Source: Ottelia alismoides (taxonomy: Eukaryota > Streptophyta > Magnoliopsida > Alismatales > Hydrocharitaceae). From it: a stretch of 64,000 nt of DNA. A model generated the notes under the pieces. That model worked only from the letters and a program-made list of their open reading frames with translations. It was not told the origin of the DNA and ran no database searches. Position 1 is the first letter of the stretch; each line of letters begins with the position of its first letter. The stretch spans positions 186,001 to 250,000 of the forward strand of contig JAZKJV010002951.1 of assembly GCA_037367405.1 (NCBI GenBank), in the 5' to 3' direction. This document shows positions 1 through 9,106 of the stretch, piece after piece. The translations under genes were made by a program, and so were the position numbers.

Positions 1-1356
1 GCAGGGGGTGTTCCGGTCGCTTGGAACGGGGATATATTTCAGATGATTGAGGAAGTTAAGTTGACTCGCTCGGTTACGATGATGCTCTGTAACAAGTCCG
101 ATCGGTCTCAATCGGTGGTCACTTCTATGTACGGTGTTTCAGGTGGTTCGCAAAACATGGAGACCTTGGCTGAGCTCAAAAGCATCAAGGAACAATTTGG
201 GGAAACTCCCTGGTTGGTTGGCGGTGACCTCAATGTTACGCTTTATGCAGATGATCGCCTAGGTGGGAAAGGTACGAGAGACTCGGGATCTAAATGGTTT
301 GCAGAGGTGGGGGGAGCTGAACTTGGAAGTGTTCGACGCTTCGAATTGCAAATATACCTGGCGGAACTCTTCCTCCAGATCGAGGCTCGATAGGTTCCTT
401 TTGTCAACTGAGGCTTCGGAATGTTTCAATCTAGCAGTGGTCAAAGCGCTTCCCCGGTCAAGATCAAACCACACTCCACTATGTTTGGATACGAGCTTAG
501 GCAGGGACGCGCTTTGTCCTACTTCAGGTTTGAGAAAAGCTAGCTCCTAGAAGAAAGCTTCTGCGATTTGGTGGCTAAGTACTGGAGGAGCTTCGATTTT
601 GAGGGGTCTGCTCCAACCACCTTTGTGGCCAAGTTGGCTTCGTTGTGCAGCCGCCTTCAGGAATTTAAAAGGCCATCTAGGGAGGGGTGTGGCCTGAGGA
701 GGGCACTAGCTCAGGATGAGGGGCGTGACTCGACCTGATAGAGGATGTTAGGGAGTTGATCGAAGAGGAGCTTATGAGTCAGGGCATGGTTAAAAGAGCT
801 CTGGAAGAAGAGGATGGGTGGATGGAGGCCGAGTGGAGGCAGCGATCGCGAACGAAGTGGCTAAACGAGGGCGGCGTGAATACCAAGTTCTTCAACGTGG
901 TGGCGAATGGCAGAAAAAGGCGCAACCACATCCATTTAGTTGTGGTTGAGGACGAAGTGAGGGGGGAGGTGGACATCGTGAGGGTCGTCACTGGGCATTT
1001 CAAGTCCATGAGCTGGAGGAACCCTCGGGGTGGGTTGAGATGGTTAGGGTTGGGTGCGAGTCACCTCTCGAAGGTTGAAGCGAAGATGTTGGTCGATGGC
1101 TTAACCATCGATGATGGTCAGGCTGGCTTTGCTTGATCTTAACCCGAACGGGTGTCCTGGTCCGGATGGTTTCCTGGTTCTCTTCTACCGAAAATTTTGG
1201 TATCTCATCGATGCAGAGGTGATGGCGGTGATGGCGGAGTTTGAAGTAGGGAATCTGGGGTTTAAGAGGCTCAACCGCTCTTTCATCTTCCTACTTCCGA
1301 AGAAGGACGGGGCGACCACAGTGGAGGACTACCGGCCCATTGCTTTGTCGAACGGA
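1..1356 (+). mobile_element. L1-type LINE fragment (endonuclease and start of reverse transcriptase)
   Basis: Translation of several plus frames gives pieces of a plant L1-type non-LTR retrotransposon ORF2. At about 150-300 there is an apurinic-endonuclease-like segment with WLVGGDLNV. At about 340-510 the endonuclease end appears, with SRLDRFLLS and SNHTPL, the usual SDH region. At about 850-930 a linker containing TKWLNEGGVNTKFF is typical of this family. At about 1140-1350 the start of reverse transcriptase appears, with NGCPGPDGF and PKKDGATTVEDYRPIALSN. The frame changes several times and stops occur, so it is a pseudogene. The homology ends abruptly near 1356, before the catalytic RT motifs. 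The 5' part is cut by the window edge. It lies antisense to the DCL1 gene at 2849-4086 and is probably an insertion in a DCL1 intron or in downstream DNA. Confidence 0.85.
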
Positions 1357-1612
1357 ATAATGAGAAGAAAAGGGGAAGTGCAAAGAAAATTGGGAGGTAA
1401 GAGGGGAAAGAAATGTGAGAGAAAAGGTTGAGACGAAGAGGAGATGAGAGGGGAGTGTTGAAGGAAAGAGGAGGGATGAAAATTTGGTAGACTGAGAGAG
1501 AAAGAAATAATGAGAGTGATAGGAAAGAGATAAGGAGGATATGGAAGGGAGAGCGCAAGAGGGAGAGAGAGGGAGATAATAGCAAGAATGAGAGAGATGC
1601 TCTCTTTTACTC
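1357..1612. repeat. Purine-rich (GA-rich) low-complexity tract
   Basis: The plus strand here is almost entirely A and G, with many GAGAGA, GGAAAG and AGGAGG runs. It starts exactly where the L1 reverse-transcriptase homology stops. Open frames across it on the minus strand are serine/leucine/proline low-complexity products of the pyrimidine-rich complement, so I do not treat them as genes. Confidence 0.7.
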
Positions 1613-1879
1613 AAGATGTCTTCTTCTTATTGTCATTCATCCCATTCCATTAACCAAAGGCCCATTTTGTGGATGGGTTCTACAATATGGTAGAAATACA
1701 TAGTAATCTGAGATATTCTAAACCTATAAAGAAGAGTACAGAAGGAGGAAACTCTAGAAACTTCTTACTAAGAGAATGAGGAGGGTTTAAGATTCATTCC
1801 TTTATTTAATCAAAATACAAGTTACAACAAAGTTCTTCCTACTATGACATTTATAATTAGGTATCTAAATCCGATGTAC
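1613..1879. other. Unassigned AT-rich sequence
   Basis: No coding frame, RNA gene or clear repeat boundary was recognised. The minus-strand reading resembles the transcribed part of an LTR (short CCATCCACAAAATGGGCC-like phrases followed by AT-rich sequence), but no terminal TG...CA or primer site was found, so it is left unassigned. Confidence 0.3.
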
Positions 1880-2079
1880 CGGTTAGGATATGCAAGTTTT
1901 AGGACGTTAAGCAGGCTAAGAAAGGGCGGGGATGATCCAAGAAGTGTTGGAATGAGACTATACGAAGGGATCTTAGTTTTTTGGATATAAGCTCGAGATT
2001 GACCCAATATAGAGATGAATGGAGGCAAAGAATCCATGCCCGACCCTACTTAATTGTGGGAAAAGGCTTTGTTGTTGTT
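1880..2079 (+). mobile_element. 3' end of an RTE-type LINE
   Basis: The frame from about 1939 encodes KKCWNETIRRDLSFL followed by TQYRDEWRQRIH. This matches the typical C-terminus of plant RTE-type LINE ORFs (RGRPKK.W...RRDL...DR..WR.RIH). A TGA just upstream sits where an arginine CGA is expected. The element ends with a block containing CCGACCCTACTTAA, TGTGGGA and AAGGCTTTGTTGTTGTT, and the GTT repeats look like the short terminal repeat of RTE elements. The same 3' block, in degenerate form, is the tail of the SINE at 19863-20055. It is 5'-truncated, as is common for LINE copies. Confidence 0.65.
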
Positions 2080-2374
2080 ATCCGAAATATGGAAATTTTA
2101 GTGGAATGTGAAATCGTTAAGGAGCTTATTTTCTTGCATCACATTTCCTTGGAGTTTCAGCTACCTTCCAATCTTGTCATTGGATTGAATATCATTTCCT
2201 CGTTTCTTAAGAGAGAGAGAGGCCTTTCATTTGTCTTTCCTCTCCAACTAGCTTAATGGAGGTTCATATATATAATCTTCTTAACAGAATAAGTAACGTA
2301 AAATTATGCAAATTTCCCGAAAATAGCAGCTCGCATAAAAGAAAATAGCTTGGGAAAGAAAAGACAATGAGCGC

Positions 2375-2825
2375 CAGTGTTGCAGAAGACGGTATTCGGT
2401 ATTCAGTCGGAGGGGTCACTGAATAGAGAATAATCGGTATTCGGGCGACTATTCGGAATTATTCGGTTTTGTATTTTTTAATATAAAAATTATTTATAAT
2501 ACATATATTCTTATATTTATATGCATATATGGTCATTAGTTAACATGAATCCAAGATAAAAGTACCAATCAATATAATAGATATATAGAATATGACATTT
2601 GTTGCTATACCGTGGTAAAATGTAACCCATAAAAATTGAAAATTAAAAATAAAAAAATAAATGTATCAAAAGTCAAACTCCAGTCGGCCTAATAGTCGGG
2701 CCAGTCGGGCGACTATTCGGTCGGGCCGACTATTGACCGAATGGAGGTCTATTCAGTCGGGGACCCCCCCGCACCGCATAGTCGGACCGACTATTCGGGA
2801 TAGTCGGCCGACTATTGCAACACTG
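2375..2825. mobile_element. Non-autonomous hAT element, copy A (family with AGTCGG repeats)
   Basis: The element has perfect 10-base terminal inverted repeats, CAGTGTTGCA, and is flanked by an exact 8-base duplication ATGAGCGC at 2367-2374 and 2826-2833. An 8-base duplication with CAGTG-type ends is diagnostic of the hAT superfamily. Both subterminal regions are packed with short ATTCGG, AGTCGG and GTCGGGCCGAC repeats in both orientations, around an AT-rich core with no coding capacity. A second copy lies at 62435-62909. The insertion sits 15 bases inside the DCL1 intron that follows exon 2. Confidence 0.9.
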
Positions 2826-2848
2826 ATGAGCGCTGAAACACATCTTGC

Positions 2849-4086
2849 CTGTTTTGATTCACATTCCCGCTGCCATCTCCTGGAATCCCAAAAGTCTTGT
2901 CCCATCTCACCACAGTAGTGGCCAACGTTGTATCCAGTTCTTTCCCGAATAACTTCTGCTTGCTGCACGCAAAATGTGACCTTAAAACAAGTTCAGGCAA
3001 ATATAGGACTTGTGAAAACGTATGCAGTCAGCTTAAGGATGGCCCCACCTGATACACAAGAGGGACTTTCGGAACCAAGAAGACAGCCAACATCTTCTTG
3101 TTCTCTTTCCGCATCTGCTCGCAAATGCTCCGTATAAGGAGGACTGCTATTAATGTCTTGCCGGCACCAGTCTCGAGAAATGCTATAGTATTCCTCTTCT
3201 TGGCTTGCTCAAGGACATCAAGCTGGTACTTACGTGCTTGCTCCTCCATGGGCCTCTCCTTCTTTTCATCCGGTCTCTTCTCATAGCCTTGTTCTGGAAC
3301 ATCCTTCCTGGATTTCTTGCTAAGATCGTTCCTGTGAAGTTCACCGCCCCATGAGCCAGGACGGAAAACTAATTTGCCAGAACCATCCCTCTCCCAGTAA
3401 CCCCGGCCGTCCCTCTCCCTCCAATCGCGGTCTTTGCTGTATCTCCTATCACTCCCGTCCCACTCTTTTCTCCGACATCTGGCGTTCTCCCGCCTCCAAC
3501 TCCTCTCCTCCCAATCTATCGACGTCTCCTTGTGCTTACTTCCGCGACTACCCAAACTGTCATGCTCCGCATCACGGTCCCGAAGGCGCGACCTTTTTGC
3601 AAATCTCCCCTCCCCGTTACTACACCCTTCCGTTGGAATCCTGCATCCGCTGTACCTCTCTCCCTTCTCAACCCCCTCATCCAATGACCTCTTCCTGGCA
3701 CGACCAGCCTCTGATTCGGCCGCGGCACTGTGCTTCTCCACCGCCTCAGAATCGATCCCTCTCTCTTGCATCCCTTCCCCTGGCACCTTCGTGCCGTGCT
3801 GCAAATCACAAGAAACACCCCCTCCAATCCCGGTCGGATCAATGCAACTGTTGCGACCAATGCTCTCTAATATCCAATCAATATCCCCAAAAAAGCCTTC
3901 CTCGAGACCCTGATGATTCTCCAATCCTCCCCCCAATCCATCAACGATCTGCGGACCGAAATCCGAGAAAACAACCCCGCGCAGGTCCTCGTCCTCGCAG
4001 GCGTCGAACCAGTAAGCCCCATCCCTAGATATGCCGGCACCGGAACCTCCCGTCGGCTCCGACCCAGCGGGCAAGTCGCTCCCCAT
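2849..4086 (-). CDS. DCL1: Dicer-like 1 (DCL1), exons 1 and 2 only
   Basis: This encodes the N-terminus of the nuclear RNase III enzyme that cuts plant pri- and pre-microRNAs. Exon 1 runs from the ATG at 4084-4086 down to 3049 (346 residues). Intron 1 spans 3048-2963 (86 bases, GT...AG). Exon 2 spans 2962-2849 (38 residues). Near the N-terminus is the conserved YWFDACED and then FFGDIDWILESI, followed by a long basic Arg/Lys/Glu/Asp-rich stretch with nuclear-signal-like RKR and KRSRLRDRD, and RGYWERD. The helicase domain begins around residue 285 with EEQARKYQLDVLEQAK. Walker A, FLETGAGKT, ends near residue 311, and KVPLVYQ closes exon 1. Exon 2 carries VGHYCGEMGQDFWDSRRWQR, characteristic of DCL1. 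The ATG was chosen by homology; the frame stays open upstream to 4218 without family similarity. The donor after exon 2 is GC rather than GT. The remaining exons are not in this window, so the gene is either intact with an intron of at least 2.8 kb or truncated. Confidence 0.92.
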
Positions 4087-4500
4087 CTCCACCGAGACCT
4101 GCACTCTGAACAGAAGACCTAACTGAAGCGGCGGGAGCGATACTTTATGGGATATTGATATTAAATAAACGGGGGGAAGTGGAGAAAGGAGTGGCGAGAG
4201 AAGTGAGGTCGGGAACAAAGAGAATCGCCTTCTCCCTCCTCACATTACTGCTACTCCTGTAACTGCTACATAAGGGGTACAGGATAAGATTCCCGGCAGC
4301 AAGAGAGATATGGGCGGATCGGCCTTTTGGCTGCTGCGGATTCGAATAGATTTTTCGAGGGGGGCATTCGGATTCGGAGCATCAAGGGCCTCAAATTTTT
4401 AGCTAGATATTGGTATTTAATTAAGGAATAATGCGAACACTTCAAAAGCAACTTTAATGCTGTCCATTGAAGCCAACGTATCATCAACTTAAACATATAT
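4087..4500 (-). promoter_or_regulatory. DCL1 5' leader and probable promoter region
   Basis: Directly upstream of the DCL1 ATG the minus strand is pyrimidine-rich at about 4150-4245 (runs such as CTTCTCTCGCCACTCC), typical of plant 5' untranslated leaders. I did not find a convincing TATA box at a suitable distance; TTTATTTAATA near 4155-4170 is the nearest AT-rich candidate. Further upstream the sequence turns AT-rich. Confidence 0.4.
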
Positions 4501-4660
4501 TCAAAATCCTACGCATCTTGTGGTCGTTTATATCCGATAGTCAACCCACTTTCTGTGGAATATGTACTGTCATAATTTGAAAAGGTGTCTTTCCTCCGTT
4601 GAAACACATCACCATCACCACCGCCGTCTCTTTTGTAATAGTCTGAATTCATGTTATAAT

Positions 4661-4848
4661 GGTTCGTTTGGTTACCGGGTTACCCGTCATGCATTCGTGT
4701 GTCATTCTATGGTTGGAATTCCATCACAAATCAATGTGATATCGCACCACATTCCTTATTCCAACCTTCTACCAACCCTCATAAGTCGTAACTATCTAAA
4801 CAGCTACTATTCACAGGAGGTTACCCCAACCCAATGATCAAACGAGCC
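4661..4848. mobile_element. Possible MITE with imperfect terminal inverted repeats
   Basis: The left end starts GGTTCGTTTGGTTACCGGGT and the complement of the right end starts GGCTCGTTTGATCATTGGGT, so about 17 of 23 terminal positions match. G-G-x-T-C-G-T-T-T-G ends are common in plant MITEs. I could not find a clean target-site duplication, so superfamily and exact ends are uncertain. Confidence 0.35.
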
Positions 4849-4880
4849 ATGAATGTATAGCATGTTTATTGATTAGAAAA

Positions 4881-5385
4881 AATGGGGCCGCCCCCGTCTT
4901 ATTTTCCAATATTTTTTATTTTAAAAAAAAATAAAGCCATGTATTTTCATTACTATATCTATCTAATATGTCATGCAATTTCGTCAGAAATTGAGACTCA
5001 TATACCTTTCTTATAGAACATGTAATTTTAACGGTCTTAGAATTGATGTAATCGACATGTTCTAAATGAAGGGCATATAAGTCTCTGTTTCTGACGAAAT
5101 TGGAATGGCATATTAGAGAGATATGGAGATGGATAGGGATGTAAGAAAATTCTCAAGTTCGGCCCGCTAAAAGTTCGATTCAAATTCGGTTCGGAAATTA
5201 ACGAACCGAACCTGAACACAAGTTTAGGCTCGATTAAATAAACGAACTGAACCTAAAAAAATATAGGTTCGCTCATGTTCGATCCGTTTACACCCCTAGT
5301 GATGGAAATACATGCCTTTATTTTTGAAATAAAAAATAAATAAAAGGCCAGAAAATGAGACGGTGCCCCAGGAGGCTTCCCCATT
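4881..5385. repeat. Long foldback element with arms of about 150 bases
   Basis: The left arm (about 4881-5027) and right arm (about 5056-5385, not counting the inserted MITE) are inverted complements. Matching landmarks are ATGGGG...CCGTCT near the ends, AATAAAG.CATGTATTT, and CAATTTCGTCAGAAA against TTTCTGACGAAATTG near the loop. It has no coding capacity. The right arm is interrupted by the small hAT element at 5134-5298. The flanks give no unambiguous target-site duplication. A transcript through it would form an extended hairpin. Confidence 0.7.
5134..5298. mobile_element. Small hAT-type MITE nested in the foldback
   Basis: The ends are TAGGGATGTAA and, on the complement, TAGGGGTGTAA, flanked by GAGATGGA (5126-5133) and GTGATGGA (5299-5306), an 8-base duplication with one mismatch. 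Inside are inverted and direct TTCGGTTCGG, CGAACCGAAC and GGTTCGCTC repeats. This is the classic form of a plant hAT MITE. It has no coding capacity. Confidence 0.8.
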
Positions 5386-6198
5386 GAATTACATAGAAGT
5401 TTGAACATATTGCATATACAGTACATTTAGTGCAAGCATGTTATATTTTTGTAGCGGTTATTTAGAAATGGTCTACATTTGGAACAGCTTTACTGCGAAG
5501 CTTGTATATATTTATAATAGCACATTCAACTTATTGTGTGGTTACACTAAAACCTAGTAACATGAGTTTTGACATGTTGTATTTATGATAGGGTTTCGGA
5601 ACATTCTATCCAGCTATATATTTATAGAATAGGTTTGAATATGTTATATATTTATATAATGAGATTGACACGTATTATATTTTTATTGTAAATTTTACAG
5701 TGTATCCATAATATTTGTCATCTCCTGCTATATGCTTATAGTTGTATGTTTTGTTCTCTTAGGATTTTCCTCGAAATTAGGAGATGGTTGTGTATAGGGG
5801 ATAGGACATGTCAGGTAACGTGTTTGTCCCTATGTGATTGTTGCATCAGGAACTGACAAAAGAACTGGGAAAAGTTTTGGATATGTTTTCATAGTAGTCT
5901 ATATTACAAACTCAAATTTCGAGGGTTTAGTTTAACATACAAGTTGAAGATTATTTCCATTATTAAAAATATGATTACTACTCTCCAATTTCATGCAATA
6001 TCAGGTACGCGTTGATATAAGCACTTGTTGTATTTGATTTTATGTAATTGAGTCTTAATTTGGTAAAGCTATGTAATTACATTTGGTAACAAAAATTGTT
6101 TTCAAATGGAAAGCCAAATTCATTGGAGGAAAAAGATGCAATTCACATTTGGTAACATAGTCATCACATGGAAATATTTTGTACTACTCTTTTGGACT
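5386..6198. other. AT-rich intergenic sequence, nothing recognised
   Basis: No ORF with family similarity, RNA gene or repeat boundary was recognised. It runs up to the left target-site duplication of the CACTA element. Confidence 0.5.
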
Positions 6199-6221
6199 AA
6201 CCACTATAAAAAAAAACAATG

Positions 6222-6560
6222 CGGTTGGCATGCACACGCATGCTTGCACTTGGCGAGCACATGTGTTAATGTGCTCGTATGGGCTGCTCGCCAATTCGAA
6301 TTTTGAGGCGAAGCTCTAGAGCGTGTGTGTTAAAATATGGACGAGCACTTGGATTACACATGTGCTCACTCGGAATATTCGTCCACTTGAAATTCAAGGC
6401 ATGGCTCGGACGGACGTATGTCAATATCCTGGCAAGCATAGGCAGAGCACTGGACGAGCACGTAAGGCTACTTTCCAACGTCTGCAAATAGAGCGTCAAC
6501 ACGCATCTTCTTCCCCATTCTACATGTGTTTCTCCCCAAATACATTCCCATGGTGATACG
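6222..6560. repeat. CACTA 5' subterminal repeats
   Basis: Repeated GCGAGCAC, GACGAGCAC and GTGCTCG units occur in both orientations, including GCGAGCACATGTG and CACATGTGCTC. In CACTA elements such arrays are binding sites for the TnpA-type protein. The same motif recurs at the 3' end (14970-15215). Confidence 0.8.
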
Positions 6561-7256
6561 TGCTCTACCCTCCTTGCCTCCAGCGACCCCCGTTTGGGCC
6601 ATTTAATCATAAGCACATCTTTATTTAGCTATATTTCTTCATCCTTTCTCTCGTTTTTAGCACATTTCATTACATATCATTCATATTTGGATAGTTTAGA
6701 TTTTTTTCATATTTACGATACTTGTTATTTTCTATATTCCCAGTACTTGATCATGTTGTTTATGCTACATACAGCTTGATTAATATGTAGTTGTTGTTAG
6801 ATTTGATGATGGTTGTTTAATATAGATGAAAATCCAAATGCATGTCAGGTGTATGATGAAATGCCACAATCATTAACATGACTATATTTGTATAATAAAA
6901 TAGAATATTGAATATCCTTGTCACCTTTAAGCTTGTTAGTATACCTTGTTGATGATTTATGAGAAATATAAAGGATAAGAATGTCATTCCATGGCAGTGT
7001 ATTATTATGCTTAAATAACATGAGGTTTACTTATTAATATGATGATAACTTGGGCATCAATAACATAGGATGTGATTATGTTACGCTTGACTTGGATTAC
7101 ATTATTTAGCCAATTAGGATTAATTTAGGTGAAAACTCTTTACTATGAGTTTATTTTATGTCTATATGAAAATAAACATCCTCATACAGATAATAGTTAT
7201 TGAGTGAGAGAGAAGGAGAAAGGGATAGAGTATGTGAAGGTAGGTAGGATGATGAG

Positions 7257-7618
7257 ATATATATATATAGGGAGCCCTTCTAATGAGGTGGGTCTTTCCT
7301 GAAATTCAGAAAGCCACTACTAAATTTGTAAATTACGTAACAATATTGTAAATTTGAACTGCATATTGTAAAATAATGATGATAATACAGTTATGTAAAA
7401 TATATCATCTATATTGTAACAAACATTTAATGCCAAATATATTAATATTTTCATAAATCTTTCATGATATACATATTATGTTAATATTTAGTATTAAATT
7501 TATGGAGTTAGAATGTGTAAAATAAATAGAATAAATGCTTAAATTGATGTGGCTTTCCATGCATTCAGGAAAGGTGCACCTCATTGGAAATATTTCCTAT
7601 ATATATATATATATATAT
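7257..7618. mobile_element. Foldback MITE nested in the CACTA element
   Basis: The left part reads TATATATAGGGAGCCCTTC then AATGAGGTG and CTTTCCTGAA. The complement of the right part reads TATATATAGGAAATATTTCC then AATGAGGTGCACCTTTCCTGAA, so the outer 60-70 bases are inverted complements. The ends lie in TA repeats, which hides any TA-type target duplication. The interior is AT-rich and non-coding. Confidence 0.65.
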
Positions 7619-8650
7619 GAGGAGAGGAGTCTAGATATGCATTGATGGAGGTGGTTAGATGGGGGAGTTCACTATTTTAATTAAATATAATAATTTCCCT
7701 ATGTAACTATTAAAAGAAGGAAATATAGTTAATTTAATTATTCAATAATTTATAATTTACTTCCATTATAAAATTATACAATACCACTATTTTTGAAATT
7801 GTTTACGAATACTTCTAAATATAATTTAAAATTAAACTAATATAGAAACTATTATGAAAGTATAATTCATTACTTTTTTATAGATATATTATAATCTAGA
7901 AATAATTTTGTAACAAACTCTTATAGATATATTTGTATTTTATAGTAGTAATAATAATAGTACATAACAATAAATTTTAAATGATGAAGATTCTTTTTAA
8001 TCCCAATGTGTAAAATACCTTAAACCTAATTTACTAAATTGTAACAATTTTATTCAAAGAATGACAGGGCCATGTGTGTTGTTTAGCAAACACCAGTAGT
8101 TAAATTGTGATATTTTTTTACCACATTAAATTATAGTTAATATGGTGAATGTATCACATTATCTGTTAGATAGGTAGATAAAAAGACTGAAATATTAACT
8201 TATTATTAAATCGCACAAAATAATTCACACACAGTGCATCCCTCCACACCGGGTGGTATGTGGCCTTGCACACCGGGAGGTGTGTACAACATATTGGAGG
8301 ATTTCATCACCTATAATTATGTTATATTTTTTATTTTTCACAACAATATTAGACTCACTTCGGGACGAGATATCACGATCTAATGGTCGTGGATTTTGAT
8401 GTGTGCAGATAGAAGAAATTTGTTTGCATACATTTCCAATAACTATCATTTTAACACTTAAATAGGCACTGATTTAGGATCACATTTGTCCATATCACCA
8501 TCGTTAACTAACCAAATATGTGAAAATGCACGGTCAACATAAATATAAATATTTTAAGATCATTTTATAGTCTCATTTGCAGCACGGACAAATGTATGAT
8601 ATAAAATGATATTAAAATATTAAATTTATGTCGGCTTTCCTTAGTTCGGA
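7619..8650. other. CACTA 5' non-coding region, nothing further recognised
   Basis: This is very AT-rich. A short stretch at 8230-8295 has two CACACCGGG(T/A)GGT repeats, possibly part of an older insertion. No gene is supported. Confidence 0.4.
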
Positions 8651-8660
8651 GGTCTCGGGC

Positions 8661-8920
8661 TAAGATTCAAACCTTACTATAAGGCGATCATTGTCACAGA
8701 ATTTATATCTGATAAAAATTGGACCGCATAATCCCTTCCTCTTCGGTATACTAAACCAATCACAATCTGCTATTAATATTATCACTACGGTGATAGTCTT
8801 AATAGTTGACTATGATTCATCTGTAGGATGTACTGGAGGATGTAGAGTTATGCTGCTAAATTTTCTTCAGATATAAACGGTGTATGTCAAAGATCACCTT
8901 ATAGTAAGGTTTGAATCATT
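8661..8920. mobile_element. Second foldback element inside the CACTA element
   Basis: The left arm GATTCAAACCTTACTATAAG is matched by the complement of the right arm, which contains the same 20 bases. The similarity continues inward through GATCATTGTCACA / GATCTTTGACATA to TTTATATCTGA. It has no coding capacity. Ends are approximate and no target duplication was identified. Confidence 0.6.
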
Positions 8921-9106
8921 GTGGATGGGCTTAAGTGATAACTTAGTGAAAACACTTTTCTTCTCATCTTTTGAAATTAGTAAAGTAGATTTAGGCCAAC
9001 GGTGGGTTTTGGTTTAGATTTTCTAGGTATGGTCTCTAAACTTGAACCAACGTTAAATCTTCTCCTCTCATTTGACCTTATGAATTGTTACATTCAGGTG
9101 AAATCG

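Noticed and set aside
1283..1614. Minus-strand Ser/Leu-rich ORFs, possibly membrane proteins
   Set aside because: They arise from the complement of a purine-rich simple-sequence tract.
3351..4028. 225-residue plus-strand ORF opposite DCL1 exon 1
   Set aside because: It is the antisense shadow of the conserved DCL1 exon; its Ser/Pro-rich product has no family.
8230..8295. Two CACACCGGG(T/A)GGT repeats as a regulatory array
   Set aside because: Only two units, inside decayed CACTA non-coding DNA; nothing supports a function.
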